Source of the DNA: Pseudobacteriovorax antillogorgiicola
Lineage (GTDB): Bacteria > Bdellovibrionota_B > Oligoflexia > Oligoflexales > CAIYRB01
Assembly (NCBI GenBank): GCA_945862295.1
Contig: CAMAXT010000023.1
Span: 1 to 33,669, forward strand
Length of the DNA: 33,669 nucleotides
Direction of reading: 5' to 3'
A model generated the notes under the pieces. It did no database searches. It had not been told where the DNA came from and saw nothing but the letters and a program-made list of their open reading frames with translations. Shown piece after piece: positions 8,207 through 16,922 of this stretch. The translations under genes were made by a program, and so were the position numbers. Position 1 is the first letter of the stretch. Each line of letters begins with the position of its first letter.

Positions 8207-8466
8207 AGATCAGACATTTTGGACGAGTCCGTCGGTGGCAATACTAGAGCATTGCCGCTGGCCGTCCCATACCTACTTTTCATCACCTGCGTCGTCTGAG
8301 CAGCACGTTCTTTTCCCGCCAACTTCTTCATGATTTTCATAGGTAAAAATAATTATATCACTGGGCAATCTTGGTCATTTTGGCTTGTAGACTTCGCGGG
8401 TTGTAAATGTTAAAACCCCACGACAATACGTATGAAATTTGCCACTTTTATGAAAGATGGGAGTTT

Positions 8467-10185
8467 ATGAGGAGCCTAACCTTTAACACTTTAGCACTTA
8501 GCCTTGCGGCAGTGTGTGTGACAACAACATCCTTTGCTCAAACCGAGTACAAAGCGCTTCCTTCTGCATATGCAGATTTGAAGACAGCTCCGAAAGCAGG
8601 AGCATTCAACCAACGTTTGGGTAACAACCCGAAAGTTCTCAATCCGTTACTTTCTGCTGACAACGTTTCGTCTTATGCTGAAGCTTTTCTTTGGGCGCCA
8701 CTCTTCACCGAAGATGCTGAAACTCTCAACCCACTTCCTGCCCTTGCGAAGTCTTACAAGATTTCTGCTGACCGTAAAGTTTACACGTTCACATTGAACG
8801 AAAAAGCAAAATGGTCTGACGGCACAGCGGTCACTACTGATGACGTCAAATTTACTTTTGACACACAGATGGATCCAAAAACCGAAGCTGCTGCGATCAG
8901 AACTTACTGGGAAGGCACCTCGATCAAAGTTATCGATAAATACACCTTCGAATTCTCTGTAAAAGAGCCTAAATTTGACACGCTCCGCAGCTTGTACCTA
9001 TTCGCTCCGATCCAGAAAAAACAATTCGCCAGTGAGCCTGACTTCAACAAAGCTAAAGGTGTGATGAGCCCGATCGGTAACGGCCCGTACGTCTTTAAGG
9101 CTTTTGACCGGGACCAACAAGTTATTCTTGAGCGCGACAAAAACTGGTGGGGTAGCGAACTTCCACACTATAAAAACCGTTATAATGCTGACAAGATTGT
9201 TTTGCGCATCATCACAGACGACGCTCTACAGTATGAGCGTTTCCTTAAAGGTGACCTTGACGTTCTTGAATTCAACGCCGAGCAATTCGGCTTGAAAGTA
9301 CGGGGAACAGACAAAGCACGCTTTGGCACCAGCAACACTGACAAACAAGCTGTTTGGGCAACAGAAGTAAAAAACAAAGCACCACGCGGCTACTCCTATT
9401 TAGCGTGGAACCTTAAAAATCCAGTCTTTGCTAGCGTAAAGACAAGACAAGCTCTTGCTCGTATCATTGACTACAAGCAAATCATTGATTCCGTTTACCA
9501 AGGATTCGCATACCAATGCACATCACCATTCGGATCTTTGACTATGAATGCTGCGGAAGAGTTGCGTGCGCCCGGCAACATGCTAACTACCGACCGCAAG
9601 GCAGCTCTTGCCTTACTTAAAGAAGACGGCTGGAAAGATTCTGATGGCGACAATATCCTAGACAAAACAGTCGACGGTAAGAACGTCAAATTCAGCTTCG
9701 AATTGAAATTCAACTCGAACAATCCACTCCGTGCTAAGATTGCTCAGATTGCTCGCGAAAACTTCAAAGCAGCTGGTATCGATATGAAAGTTCAATCAAT
9801 GGAATGGAATGCATTCCTTGATGACGTTGATAACCGCCGTTTTGATGCAATTATCTTGGGCTGGACTGCAACACCTTACCCGAACGCTAAACAAACCTGG
9901 CATTCATCGTCTGAAGCAAATCAAGGTTCAAACTTTGTGAGCTATAAGAACGAAAAAGTTGATGCTCTAATTGATCAATCAAACATTGAGTTTGATCCAG
10001 CCAAACGCGTTGCATTGATGAAAGAGATTAACCGCATGATCTACAACGATCAGCCGTACCTCTTCCTTCTCGAGCCCAGTTCACTGCTTGTTGGATTTAA
10101 CAAAAAAGTCGGATCACCAAGCAACATTTGGGCGATGGCATATGATGTTACTGCACCAGTTGATATTTTTTCATACGCACCTTGA
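8467..10185 (+). CDS. Peptide ABC transporter substrate-binding protein (family 5, YejA-like)
   Basis: 572 residues from the ATG at 8467 (GGGAG just upstream; an in-frame ATG at 8407 would add 20 residues before the signal peptide and is unlikely). The signal peptide ends SFA, cleaved before QTEY. The mature protein is a family-5 (DppA/OppA) solute-binding protein: LNPLLSADNVSSY near the start, then SYKISADRKVYTFTLNEKAKWSDGTAVTTDDVKFTF, GNGPYVFKAFDRDQQVILER, KTRQALARIIDYKQII and AAGIDMKVQSMEWNAFLDDV. It should capture oligopeptides in the periplasm for the YejB/YejE permeases encoded directly downstream; 26 bases separate it from yejB. No ATPase gene is linked. Confidence 0.9.
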   Translation: MRSLTFNTLALSLAAVCVTTTSFAQTEYKALPSAYADLKTAPKAGAFNQRLGNNPKVLNPLLSADNVSSYAEAFLWAPLFTEDAETLNPLPALAKSYKISADRKVYTFTLNEKAKWSDGTAVTTDDVKFTFDTQMDPKTEAAAIRTYWEGTSIKVIDKYTFEFSVKEPKFDTLRSLYLFAPIQKKQFASEPDFNKAKGVMSPIGNGPYVFKAFDRDQQVILERDKNWWGSELPHYKNRYNADKIVLRIITDDALQYERFLKGDLDVLEFNAEQFGLKVRGTDKARFGTSNTDKQAVWATEVKNKAPRGYSYLAWNLKNPVFASVKTRQALARIIDYKQIIDSVYQGFAYQCTSPFGSLTMNAAEELRAPGNMLTTDRKAALALLKEDGWKDSDGDNILDKTVDGKNVKFSFELKFNSNNPLRAKIAQIARENFKAAGIDMKVQSMEWNAFLDDVDNRRFDAIILGWTATPYPNAKQTWHSSSEANQGSNFVSYKNEKVDALIDQSNIEFDPAKRVALMKEINRMIYNDQPYLFLLEPSSLLVGFNKKVGSPSNIWAMAYDVTAPVDIFSYAP

Positions 10186-10211
10186 TTTAGACGAAAAAAG
10201 GCTAGGCATCG

Positions 10212-11252
10212 ATGCATGCATATATAGTCAGGCGCCTACTTGCGATGATCCCCATGTTCTTTATCATGACTGGGGTGCTTTTCATTATTCTTGATAAACT
10301 TCCAGGCGGCCCTGTCCAGGAAGCTCTTGCCAGGATTCGTGGTTCTGATGGCGGTGGAGGCGGCGGCAGCGGTCGTAACGTCTCCATGTCGACCGAGGAA
10401 ATCGCCAAGCTACGTGCCGAGCTTGAAAAGCAATACGGCCTCGATAAGCCTGTCATCGTGCGTTATCTGAACTGGGTCAAGTCGATCGTCATTCTTGATT
10501 TTGGCGATTCGATCACTACCAGGCAGCCTGCGATGGATACCATTGTAAGTCGGTTCCCGGTGTCCCTTGGATTTGGGATACCGGGGTTTTTTCTGACCTA
10601 TTTAATCTGTGTCCCACTCGGGGTGGCAAAAGCATTAAAAGACGGCGGCAAGTTTGACATCATCTCGTCAGTCGGCCTCTTTATTGTTTACAGTATTCCG
10701 CCGCTTGTTATCTCTATTGTCATGCTCTTGGTATTTTGTACTGACCGCGTCCTGCCGTCTGGAGCAATCTTTCCTCTTGGCGGCTTCCGTTCTGACAATT
10801 TTTCTGAGATGTCGTTTTTTGGTCAAATCGGCGATTACATCTACCATATGTTTCTTCCTGTCTGTGCGTCCCTGATCGGCGGCTTCACAGTCACAACACT
10901 TCTGATGAAAAACTCGTTACTCGAAGTGATTCGAAGCGACTATGTGCGTACTGCGCGCGCCAAAGGCCTCGGCGAAAATTTTATTATTTATAAGCACGCA
11001 CTCCGCAACGCGATTCTGCCACTTATGGTAGGCATTGGCGGCTTTCTGAGTACTTTTGTAGCTGGTTCAGTGATTATTGAGGCGGTATTTGGTTTGCCGG
11101 GCATGGGCCTACTTTTTTTAGAGGCGATCACTGCTCGTGACTATAACGTATTCATGGGTGTACAAGTGCTTATCTCCCTCAGTATCATGTTTGGCCAGCT
11201 TTTTAGCGATATGGCCTATGTGATTGTTGATCCACGCATTGATTTCAATTGA
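10212..11252 (+). CDS. yejB: Peptide ABC transporter permease YejB
   Basis: 346 residues with six predicted membrane helices, an inner-membrane permease of the OppB/DppB/YejB type. The N-terminus (AYIVRRLLAMIPMFF) and the extracytoplasmic insert with six glycines (RGSDGGGGGGSGRN) fit YejB rather than DppB, as does the VDPRIDF ending shared with E. coli YejB. The ATPase-contacting EAA loop reads TARAKGLGENFIIYKHALRN. GAAAAAAGG lies about ten bases before ATG. It is followed after nine bases by yejE, whose ribosome-binding GAGG overlaps the yejB stop codon. It would form the channel with YejE and needs an ATPase from elsewhere. Confidence 0.93.
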   Translation: MHAYIVRRLLAMIPMFFIMTGVLFIILDKLPGGPVQEALARIRGSDGGGGGGSGRNVSMSTEEIAKLRAELEKQYGLDKPVIVRYLNWVKSIVILDFGDSITTRQPAMDTIVSRFPVSLGFGIPGFFLTYLICVPLGVAKALKDGGKFDIISSVGLFIVYSIPPLVISIVMLLVFCTDRVLPSGAIFPLGGFRSDNFSEMSFFGQIGDYIYHMFLPVCASLIGGFTVTTLLMKNSLLEVIRSDYVRTARAKGLGENFIIYKHALRNAILPLMVGIGGFLSTFVAGSVIIEAVFGLPGMGLLFLEAITARDYNVFMGVQVLISLSIMFGQLFSDMAYVIVDPRIDFN

Positions 11253-11261
11253 GGCTTCTGG

Positions 11262-12368
11262 GTGCTGAACTTTATTAATAATCGTCTGTCTCCCATGTCG
11301 CGTCGGCGTTGGAAGATTTTCTTTGGCCAAAAAAGAGCCGTTCTTGGTCTAGTGGTCTTTTTGTTTATGCTCATCGTTTCTTTGACCGCTGAACTGTGGT
11401 CGCACCACTATCCACTTCTCGTTGTCCGCAACACTCCAGTCCTTGTCGATGGCGATGTTGTCATGAGTAGCGCTGCCGGCGGTGAACCGAAAGAAGTCCG
11501 CGAGTGGCGGGTGTTTTTTCCCGCGTTGGTAAACTATTCCGTATCCGACTTCGGTATCACCGACGCCTTTATTGTCGATTTTCCAGAACTTTTGGCTGCA
11601 GACGAGGCGGAAAGTCGCGGGACAGTCGCGATCTTTCCAATCAATCGCTGGGATCCTTACATTCAATCGACAGACGTCATGGTAGGTCCCTCTAGTATCC
11701 ACTGGATGGGGACCGACAGCCTTGGCCGCGATGTCACTGCTCGTTTGATTTACGGTATCCGCGTTTCCCTCTGCTTTGGCCTTCTGATGTGGAGCGGCGC
11801 CTATTTTATCGGAGTACTGATCGGGATCACGCAAGGCTACTTTGCTGGTGTGTTCGATTTTGTGGCCGAACGTCTGAAAGAGCTTGCTGAGATCATTCCT
11901 ATTTTGATGTTGATCATTTTGATCAATGGTGTGACGCGCAGTCAGAGTTTTTTCCTGACACTCGCAATCGTTATCGCTCTTTTTTGGATTTCAATTTCTT
12001 CCCAGATGCGGGCTCAGGTTCTAGCCTTACGTAAGAGAGAATTTACTGAAGCAGTGATCGCTCTCGGCGGCACTCATTGGCGAGTTATTTTCAAACATAT
12101 TTTACCGAACGCGATCACACCCGTTCTGACGCTGACTCCTTTTGCTATCTCAGCAGGGATAAGCACGTTAGCGGTGTTGGACTATCTTGGATTCGGCCTC
12201 TCTCCCCCGACACCAAGTATTGGTGAGCTGCTGTTGCAAGGGCGAACCTATATCACTAACGCTGTCTGGCTATTGATTGCACCAACGACTGCTATGATTC
12301 TTCTTTTGATTTCGATTAACATGCTTGGGGAAGCTCTAAGAACTGCATTTGATCCTCGTGCAAGCTGA
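11262..12368 (+). CDS. yejE: Peptide ABC transporter permease YejE
   Basis: 368 residues, second permease of the importer. The start is GTG, with GAGG seven bases upstream inside the yejB stop region. The N-terminus (RLSPMSRRRWKIFFGQKRAV) matches the YejE/OppC leader, and a periplasmic segment of about 90 residues between helices 1 and 2 carries HWMGTDSLGRDVTARLIYG, the OppC-family signature. The EAA loop is EAVIALGGTHWRVIFKHILPN. The C-terminus GEALRTAFDPR is typical. The gene ends 30 bases before a convergent lipoprotein gene, so the operon closes without a YejF ATPase. Confidence 0.93.
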   Translation: MLNFINNRLSPMSRRRWKIFFGQKRAVLGLVVFLFMLIVSLTAELWSHHYPLLVVRNTPVLVDGDVVMSSAAGGEPKEVREWRVFFPALVNYSVSDFGITDAFIVDFPELLAADEAESRGTVAIFPINRWDPYIQSTDVMVGPSSIHWMGTDSLGRDVTARLIYGIRVSLCFGLLMWSGAYFIGVLIGITQGYFAGVFDFVAERLKELAEIIPILMLIILINGVTRSQSFFLTLAIVIALFWISISSQMRAQVLALRKREFTEAVIALGGTHWRVIFKHILPNAITPVLTLTPFAISAGISTLAVLDYLGFGLSPPTPSIGELLLQGRTYITNAVWLLIAPTTAMILLLISINMLGEALRTAFDPRAS

Positions 12369-12398
12369 TTAAATTCGGCTAATGAAAGTGTTTTCACG

Positions 12399-14486
12399 TT
12401 ACCGGTCGTAGCCTAGGCTGTTTAGGTGCTTATAAGTGCCAGCGAGAAAGTCTTCCAGATCTAGATAGCGATTTTCGCCAGAAATCTTCTCAAAATAGTA
12501 GGGATCGGTGTCCCAGCCGCTTCTCACAGCAATGTAGGGCTCGACTTTCAAAACAGTTGCTAGGGCAATGAAAAATGCCGGAACGATCTCTTCGGCGCTG
12601 TCGTCTTTTTCTAGAAGCCGCATAATTTTATTAAATAGAACAATGCTACCATCTTGAGGAAACTCTTTTGTTGCGCGTACGAGATCGCTAGCGGTTTGGC
12701 CGTGGATGCCTTCGAATCTCAGTTTGATGACAGTCCGCATGGTGTTACGTAGGGATTCGAGGGAGTTTTTGAAAAAGTTTCTTACCGATCCTAGCGCAGA
12801 GTCTGCTGGGCCTGCAGTCCGCGGGCCTAGTCTTCCCGAAAACTGAGGAGCGATTTGATACATCGCGTACCATAGAAGTTTTTCGTAATGCTCAGGGTCT
12901 TCCTGACTTATGCGGTACATCTCAGAAAGCAGCGTTCGGGGGAATGCTAGCTCTGCATTCAGTGCGTACTTGTCAACTATCTGACGAGGGAGTGCATCTG
13001 ACATGCCCAATTCATCGTAGCGAGGTCCAAATATTGCGGAAAGACGACCGATTATATCGCCGCGCTCCATTCTACTAAGGCGGCGTTCCGAGCTGCGAAG
13101 AGCGAAGGCAAAATCAACGAACTCATTGGCTTCACCGCTGCGACGTCCTTCGACAAAAATAGCTGCAGCGGATAAATCGTGATGGTTGCGCAGTGGTGAG
13201 ATGAGACTTTTTTTGCTGCGAGACTTGTTAAAGAGAAAATAGCGAAAGTGACTTTCGCTGTTGTCGGTATTCTGAAGATCGATTGTGTTGAATGTTAGTG
13301 ACTGATCTGAATTAAACCTTAGAAGTTTCGTGCCCAGGTGACCCATTGTGGATTTTCCGTTGTAGGCATTCGATCCGCGAAAGACTCTGGATGCCCGCCT
13401 TCTTTCAGCCGGCTTATTAGCATCGAGTTCATTTAGTATTTCGGCATAGTCAATATTAGCGAAAGTCGATTGTTCGATTGAGCCTGCACCTGCGGTGAAA
13501 GCTGCCAGCTTTCCCGGACGGACCTGAAGCGTTTTTTCGACGATACCTGCGTATGCGACGGCACCGTCTGGGTGATCTAGATTCAACACATAGTCGATGA
13601 CGAGCTTTTCACCGTTTTGAATGTTTTGCTGGGTAAACTTCAAAAAATCTAGACCGAGGCCCCGATCAGCTTCTTTGTCTAGGTTGACTAAGCCGAAAGG
13701 TCCGTAGCCAAAATAATCTAAATGAGCACTAGCTTGTGCATTTAAAAATAATCCACGCGAGCGGTCAGAGACTGCTTTGATACGAACGAATCCACCGTCT
13801 AAGCGAAAGATCGTAAGGCGAAAACCGCCGTGCCAGAAGACTCCTGTATCTGCGCCAGTTGCCCGGACGTTTTTGCCAACACTAAGGCGCAGACCCATGG
13901 TAACAGGCAGTGAGACGATATCACCAGGGGACATATCTAATGCTTTCTCGACAGTCAGCGGAAGGTCGAGGAGCGTTTTTACCGGGGCAGACAATGCGGC
14001 ATTTTGTGAACCGAACTGGCGCACATATTCAATCTCTCGGCCGGACTGTAAAGCTATATTGATTGGCAGAGCAGTCCCGGTAGCGCTGCTTATAAGCGTA
14101 CCTGGATTGATGTTTATATTCAGTTTCCAGGTTTCAGAGCGTTGAAACGTGCCGGCGCCTTGCGGCTTCAAGGCAACATTTACTGATGTACCGATGCCTA
14201 GCAGATCTAACATTTCGATTCTAAATATTTTAAAATTGGCTTTTAATTTCTGTTTCTGCAGTTCTTCGAGCGAGATTCTAGCAATATTCGTCGGGCGGAA
14301 AACCGCAAACCAGGGATCTTTTTCAACATCGAGTTCATTCAAGTCTGATGCGGAAAATTTGTCTGCCGGTTTGCAGGAAAGATGAAGAGCAAAGCATAAG
14401 ACCAAGGCCGCAAATGTCTTAAAATTTTTTGTCAAAAAAACCCCGTCAGTGTTGAAAGGCACTGAAGAGTTTCTCGGTATAAACAA
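12399..14486 (-). CDS. Large putative lipoprotein of unknown function (about 690 aa)
   Basis: 695 residues if started at the TTG at 14486; a TTG at 14435 (residue 18) would give a neater signal peptide, LTKNFKTFAALVLCFALHLSC, with Cys38 as a plausible lipidation site. Neither start has a strong ribosome site. The mature part has beta-rich domains (residues 90-330, with strands such as NIARISLEELQKQ, LKANFKIFRIEMLDLLGIG and GGFRLTIFRLDGGFVRIKAV). A helical C-terminal half follows (residues 480-690: AELAFPRTLLSEMYRISQED, NFFKNSLESLRNTMRTVIKL, EEIVPAFFIALATVL). No catalytic motif or known domain is recognised. It probably faces the periplasm. It stands alone between yejE (convergent) and the hydrolase gene 126 bases upstream. 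Confidence 0.65.
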   Translation of the reverse strand: MFIPRNSSVPFNTDGVFLTKNFKTFAALVLCFALHLSCKPADKFSASDLNELDVEKDPWFAVFRPTNIARISLEELQKQKLKANFKIFRIEMLDLLGIGTSVNVALKPQGAGTFQRSETWKLNININPGTLISSATGTALPINIALQSGREIEYVRQFGSQNAALSAPVKTLLDLPLTVEKALDMSPGDIVSLPVTMGLRLSVGKNVRATGADTGVFWHGGFRLTIFRLDGGFVRIKAVSDRSRGLFLNAQASAHLDYFGYGPFGLVNLDKEADRGLGLDFLKFTQQNIQNGEKLVIDYVLNLDHPDGAVAYAGIVEKTLQVRPGKLAAFTAGAGSIEQSTFANIDYAEILNELDANKPAERRRASRVFRGSNAYNGKSTMGHLGTKLLRFNSDQSLTFNTIDLQNTDNSESHFRYFLFNKSRSKKSLISPLRNHHDLSAAAIFVEGRRSGEANEFVDFAFALRSSERRLSRMERGDIIGRLSAIFGPRYDELGMSDALPRQIVDKYALNAELAFPRTLLSEMYRISQEDPEHYEKLLWYAMYQIAPQFSGRLGPRTAGPADSALGSVRNFFKNSLESLRNTMRTVIKLRFEGIHGQTASDLVRATKEFPQDGSIVLFNKIMRLLEKDDSAEEIVPAFFIALATVLKVEPYIAVRSGWDTDPYYFEKISGENRYLDLEDFLAGTYKHLNSLGYDR

Positions 14487-14612
14487 ATGTACTCTTGAGG
14501 CAGCGGAGGAAAAGACCTGTTTGCGGCTAACTTGATGAGATGACGTTACTTACTTCTGAAACATGTCTTTCGCTATATTCAGCACGATGCGCCTATCACT
14601 GCACAGCCTGTC

Positions 14613-15572
14613 TCAATAATCTCCAGTTAGAAACGTCCGTATGGTTTTAATGGTTGTGTCATGGTCGGCGAGGGGAAACATGTGAGTTGCACCGGGGATA
14701 ACGCTACAAGAGGCCGAAGGAAATATTTTTTTCAGTTTGAGAAAACGCCGATAGTCGCAAGTATCACTGTCACCACCGGCAACAAAGAGTAGATCCAGTG
14801 ATTCGCGGTTTACTTTGGGAATGACGTTAAAAATGGGAGCCATGGCAATCGGCTGGGAATAGAACATAGCTGCTTCATATTTCGGATCATGGGTGAGGGT
14901 AGCGCTGGTGTCACTTTCTGAGAAAAGACTATCCACATAGTCCTTCATCGCTTCGTCATTCCAGCCGCGAAATAGAGACTTCTTTTTTAAAAGAAAAATA
15001 GCATCCTCTTTGCTAGCAAATGCCGACCTTCGGGTTACGGATTTTCGACCGACAGGATGCTTTGCCCGAAGTCCAAGGCGAGCTACCACACTCCAGAGAA
15101 AGGCGACTTTAACTGGTAGCCAGACTAGATCTAAAGCGATCACCCGCCTCAGACCCAAACTTGCTCCGGCCCAGATTGAAAGCCAGGCCCCGATACTGTG
15201 GCCAAAAAAAATCCAATCTATCTTTTCATCGAGCCCAGTTTCCTTTTGCAGCCAACCTTTTGCGATCTCCCAATGCACTGAGTGTTCAGAAGCTAGGTCT
15301 GTCCACAGGTTGGGGCGCCAATTCGTTCTTGTCTCGGCTTCTTTGGATTCACCGATAGACTCACCGAAACCGGGAACATCGTATGCCGCAACAATAACGT
15401 TGAGTTCACTAGCCAAGCGGGCAAACAGAGTTTTATAAGCCAGGGAAGGAACACCAGTAGCATGCCCGAAAAAAAGTCCGATCTGTTTACGCTCTGTATC
15501 TTGGATCTTCGGAGGCAACCAGAAGAAGTAAGCAGTTTTTCCAAACTGAAATTTTTGGGGCTGTTGCTGCAA
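14613..15572 (-). CDS. Alpha/beta hydrolase
   Basis: 319 residues, cytoplasmic. The nucleophile elbow is GHSIGAW (Ser near residue 125), following an oxyanion-side FFGHATG and a YDVPGFGES segment typical of the alpha/beta hydrolase fold. The acid is probably in VAGGDSDTCD and the histidine is in GATHMFPLADHD near the C-terminus, so the triad is intact. A cap region (about 155-240) is hydrophobic and basic and may bind lipid-like substrates. The start is TTG, preceded by AAAAGGTG. It lies 21 bases after the methyltransferase-fold gene on the same strand and is probably co-transcribed. The substrate is unknown; an esterase or lipase-like role is inferred. Confidence 0.85.
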   Translation of the reverse strand: MQQQPQKFQFGKTAYFFWLPPKIQDTERKQIGLFFGHATGVPSLAYKTLFARLASELNVIVAAYDVPGFGESIGESKEAETRTNWRPNLWTDLASEHSVHWEIAKGWLQKETGLDEKIDWIFFGHSIGAWLSIWAGASLGLRRVIALDLVWLPVKVAFLWSVVARLGLRAKHPVGRKSVTRRSAFASKEDAIFLLKKKSLFRGWNDEAMKDYVDSLFSESDTSATLTHDPKYEAAMFYSQPIAMAPIFNVIPKVNRESLDLLFVAGGDSDTCDYRRFLKLKKIFPSASCSVIPGATHMFPLADHDTTIKTIRTFLTGDY

Positions 15573-15593
15573 AAAACACCTTTTTAAAAACAG

Positions 15594-16535
15594 TTAGGTC
15601 GCGTGCGCATCTAAAATGTAGTGATAAATTTTTGGCTCAGTCTTTGGGCTTCTTTTGCCCAAAATAAGACTCGCAAGATTTTTAACTGCGTAGGGATTGC
15701 GGTAACAAGTAACTGGAATTTTTTTATTCGTAAAAAAACTGTGAATGACATGTGCTTCAGCCAGATCCATAGTGACGCTGATAAATCTTTTCACGTTCAT
15801 ATGATTTATGATGTTATTATAGATGGTTTGAGCCAGGGCCGACATATTGAGTGCAGATAGATAGTGATCGGCTTTGCTTTCAGTAGTCTTCTTATCACTA
15901 AGCATCATGACCAGACGTTGGTAGTCCCCGTTTTCTATGACGAACGGGTTAAAAAATAAAGTCAAATCAGGCTTAACAGGCGGCAAGAGTTCTGGTTTGG
16001 TAAGGTCGATGGACCAAACCTTCGCTTTTTTATTATTTAGCGAATCAATGCGCCTTTCTGCTTTAGCCAGCGCCGCAGCATCAATATCCAAATAGAAGGA
16101 TTCCGTTGTAGGAAATTTAGCAGTAATCCATGCCGCCTCGTATGCCTCCCCGCACCCTGGCACCCAGATATTTTTTGGTTGTACTCCGGTCAGTAGGGGA
16201 TGAAGTATGCCCTCAAGAAGAGTCTGCCCAAATGCAGATGCTCGCTGCGACTGAAAAAGATGTTCCAGATCCTTAACAAAGAGTGCTCGTTGAGTTTGGT
16301 CAGCCTGCTTTAGCGGAGCCATAGCTACTGAAAGAAACGCAGTGAATGCGCTGTCGATAGTCTTAAGCATAATGCTTTCAGAGCCGTCAAGCCGCTCTAG
16401 CGTTTGGAACAACTCTTTCGATTGGTCTTTTAGCGACCCGTCTAATCCGTCTAAAGACGAGATAAACCCTCTTATAAGACCGATCGCTGCTTTTGCCGCG
16501 ACCGTCTGATCTATATCTAGGGTTTTTATATCCAT
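15594..16535 (-). CDS. Class I SAM-dependent methyltransferase-fold protein
   Basis: 313 residues from ATG at 16535 (a TTG one codon earlier is less likely). The N-terminal 110 residues are helical. A Rossmann core then begins with IWVPGCGEAYEAAWI (motif I, glycine loop) followed 15 residues later by YLDIDAAALAKAERRI (acidic residue at the end of strand 2). DLTLFFNPF fits motif IV, and the C-terminal strand YHYILDA resembles the end of the fold. The motif I loop (PGCGEAYEA) is atypical, so activity is uncertain. It is the first gene of a pair with the alpha/beta hydrolase. Its promoter side faces the nucleotidyltransferase cassette. Confidence 0.6.
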   Translation of the reverse strand: MDIKTLDIDQTVAAKAAIGLIRGFISSLDGLDGSLKDQSKELFQTLERLDGSESIMLKTIDSAFTAFLSVAMAPLKQADQTQRALFVKDLEHLFQSQRASAFGQTLLEGILHPLLTGVQPKNIWVPGCGEAYEAAWITAKFPTTESFYLDIDAAALAKAERRIDSLNNKKAKVWSIDLTKPELLPPVKPDLTLFFNPFVIENGDYQRLVMMLSDKKTTESKADHYLSALNMSALAQTIYNNIINHMNVKRFISVTMDLAEAHVIHSFFTNKKIPVTCYRNPYAVKNLASLILGKRSPKTEPKIYHYILDAHAT

Positions 16536-16734
16536 CAAATGACTGCCTAACTGATTTAATGTTATTCCGCTTTGAGAGGCGAAAACCCCCGCTTTCGACC
16601 AGACTGATAAAGTGCGAAGGAACGCACACGAAACCTCATTGTTTGACTACAAATCTAAGTGATTAATATACTTAAAATTTTAGTCTTTCAAACAGCTATT
16701 ATCGGCAAACATTAGCGAGAGTTTGGGTCGTAAA

Positions 16735-16749
16735 TTGCGGATTCCGCAA
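16735..16749. repeat. 15-bp palindrome TTGCGGA-T-TCCGCAA
   Basis: Two perfect 7-base arms around a single T, seven bases before the first flanking direct repeat. No equivalent palindrome precedes the second repeat. The symmetry suits a dimeric protein site; the function is unknown. Confidence 0.6.
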
Positions 16750-16755
16750 AATTTA

Positions 16756-16814
16756 CAGGTATCTGCAAGGCCAGGCGTTCACCATAAACGAAAAAGCCGA
16801 CCGCTCGTTGGAGT
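16756..16814. repeat. Left copy of a 59-bp imperfect direct repeat flanking the cassette
   Basis: Aligned without gaps to 17954-18012, it differs at 7 of 59 positions. The longest shared blocks are AAAAGCCGACCGCTC and AGGCGTTCACC. In one frame it would read YLQGQAFTINEKADRSLE. No third copy was found by eye in this window. Confidence 0.85.
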
Positions 16815-16870
16815 ACATAAAAAAAATGGTGTAACTATCTGAAATTTAATTAAAAAAATCGATTAAAGTT

Positions 16871-16902
16871 GTATATACATCTTCCGATAAGATGTATATA
16901 CT
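16871..16902 (+). promoter_or_regulatory. Operator-like 13-bp perfect inverted repeat overlapping a promoter
   Basis: GTATATACATCTT (16871-16883), spacer CCGAT, and AAGATGTATATAC (16889-16901) are exact inverted copies. The left arm contains TATACA (16874-16879, 4 of 6 matches to a -35) and the right arm contains TATACT (16897-16902, 5 of 6 matches to a -10), exactly 17 bases apart. A dimeric regulator bound here would cover both hexamers and block RNA polymerase. The start codon follows at 16923 with AGGAG between. The RHH-type protein encoded by the second gene is the natural candidate regulator (inference). Confidence 0.75.
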
Positions 16903-16922
16903 TACTCGAGGTAGGAGATCGT

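Larger units (their letters stand above)
16536..16922. other. 387-base intergenic region preceding the nucleotidyltransferase cassette
   Basis: No gene is convincing. The stretch holds a 15-bp palindrome (16735-16749), the first flanking direct repeat (16756-16814) and the promoter/operator inverted repeat (16871-16902). A frame without a start codon is open from about 16673 to 16829 through the repeat and ends in KADRSLEYIKKMV; it may be a relic of a coding 3' end. The region is clearly more AT-rich than the genes to its left. Confidence 0.4.

Noticed and set aside
7968-8333. 121-residue plus-strand ORF
   Set aside because: Overlaps the better-supported lysine-rich 40-residue gene in another frame; it has no ribosome site and biased composition.
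8119-8340. 73-residue minus-strand ORF
   Set aside because: Its second half is antisense to the lysine-rich gene and no ribosome site precedes it. The first 35 residues look slightly coding-like but are not enough.
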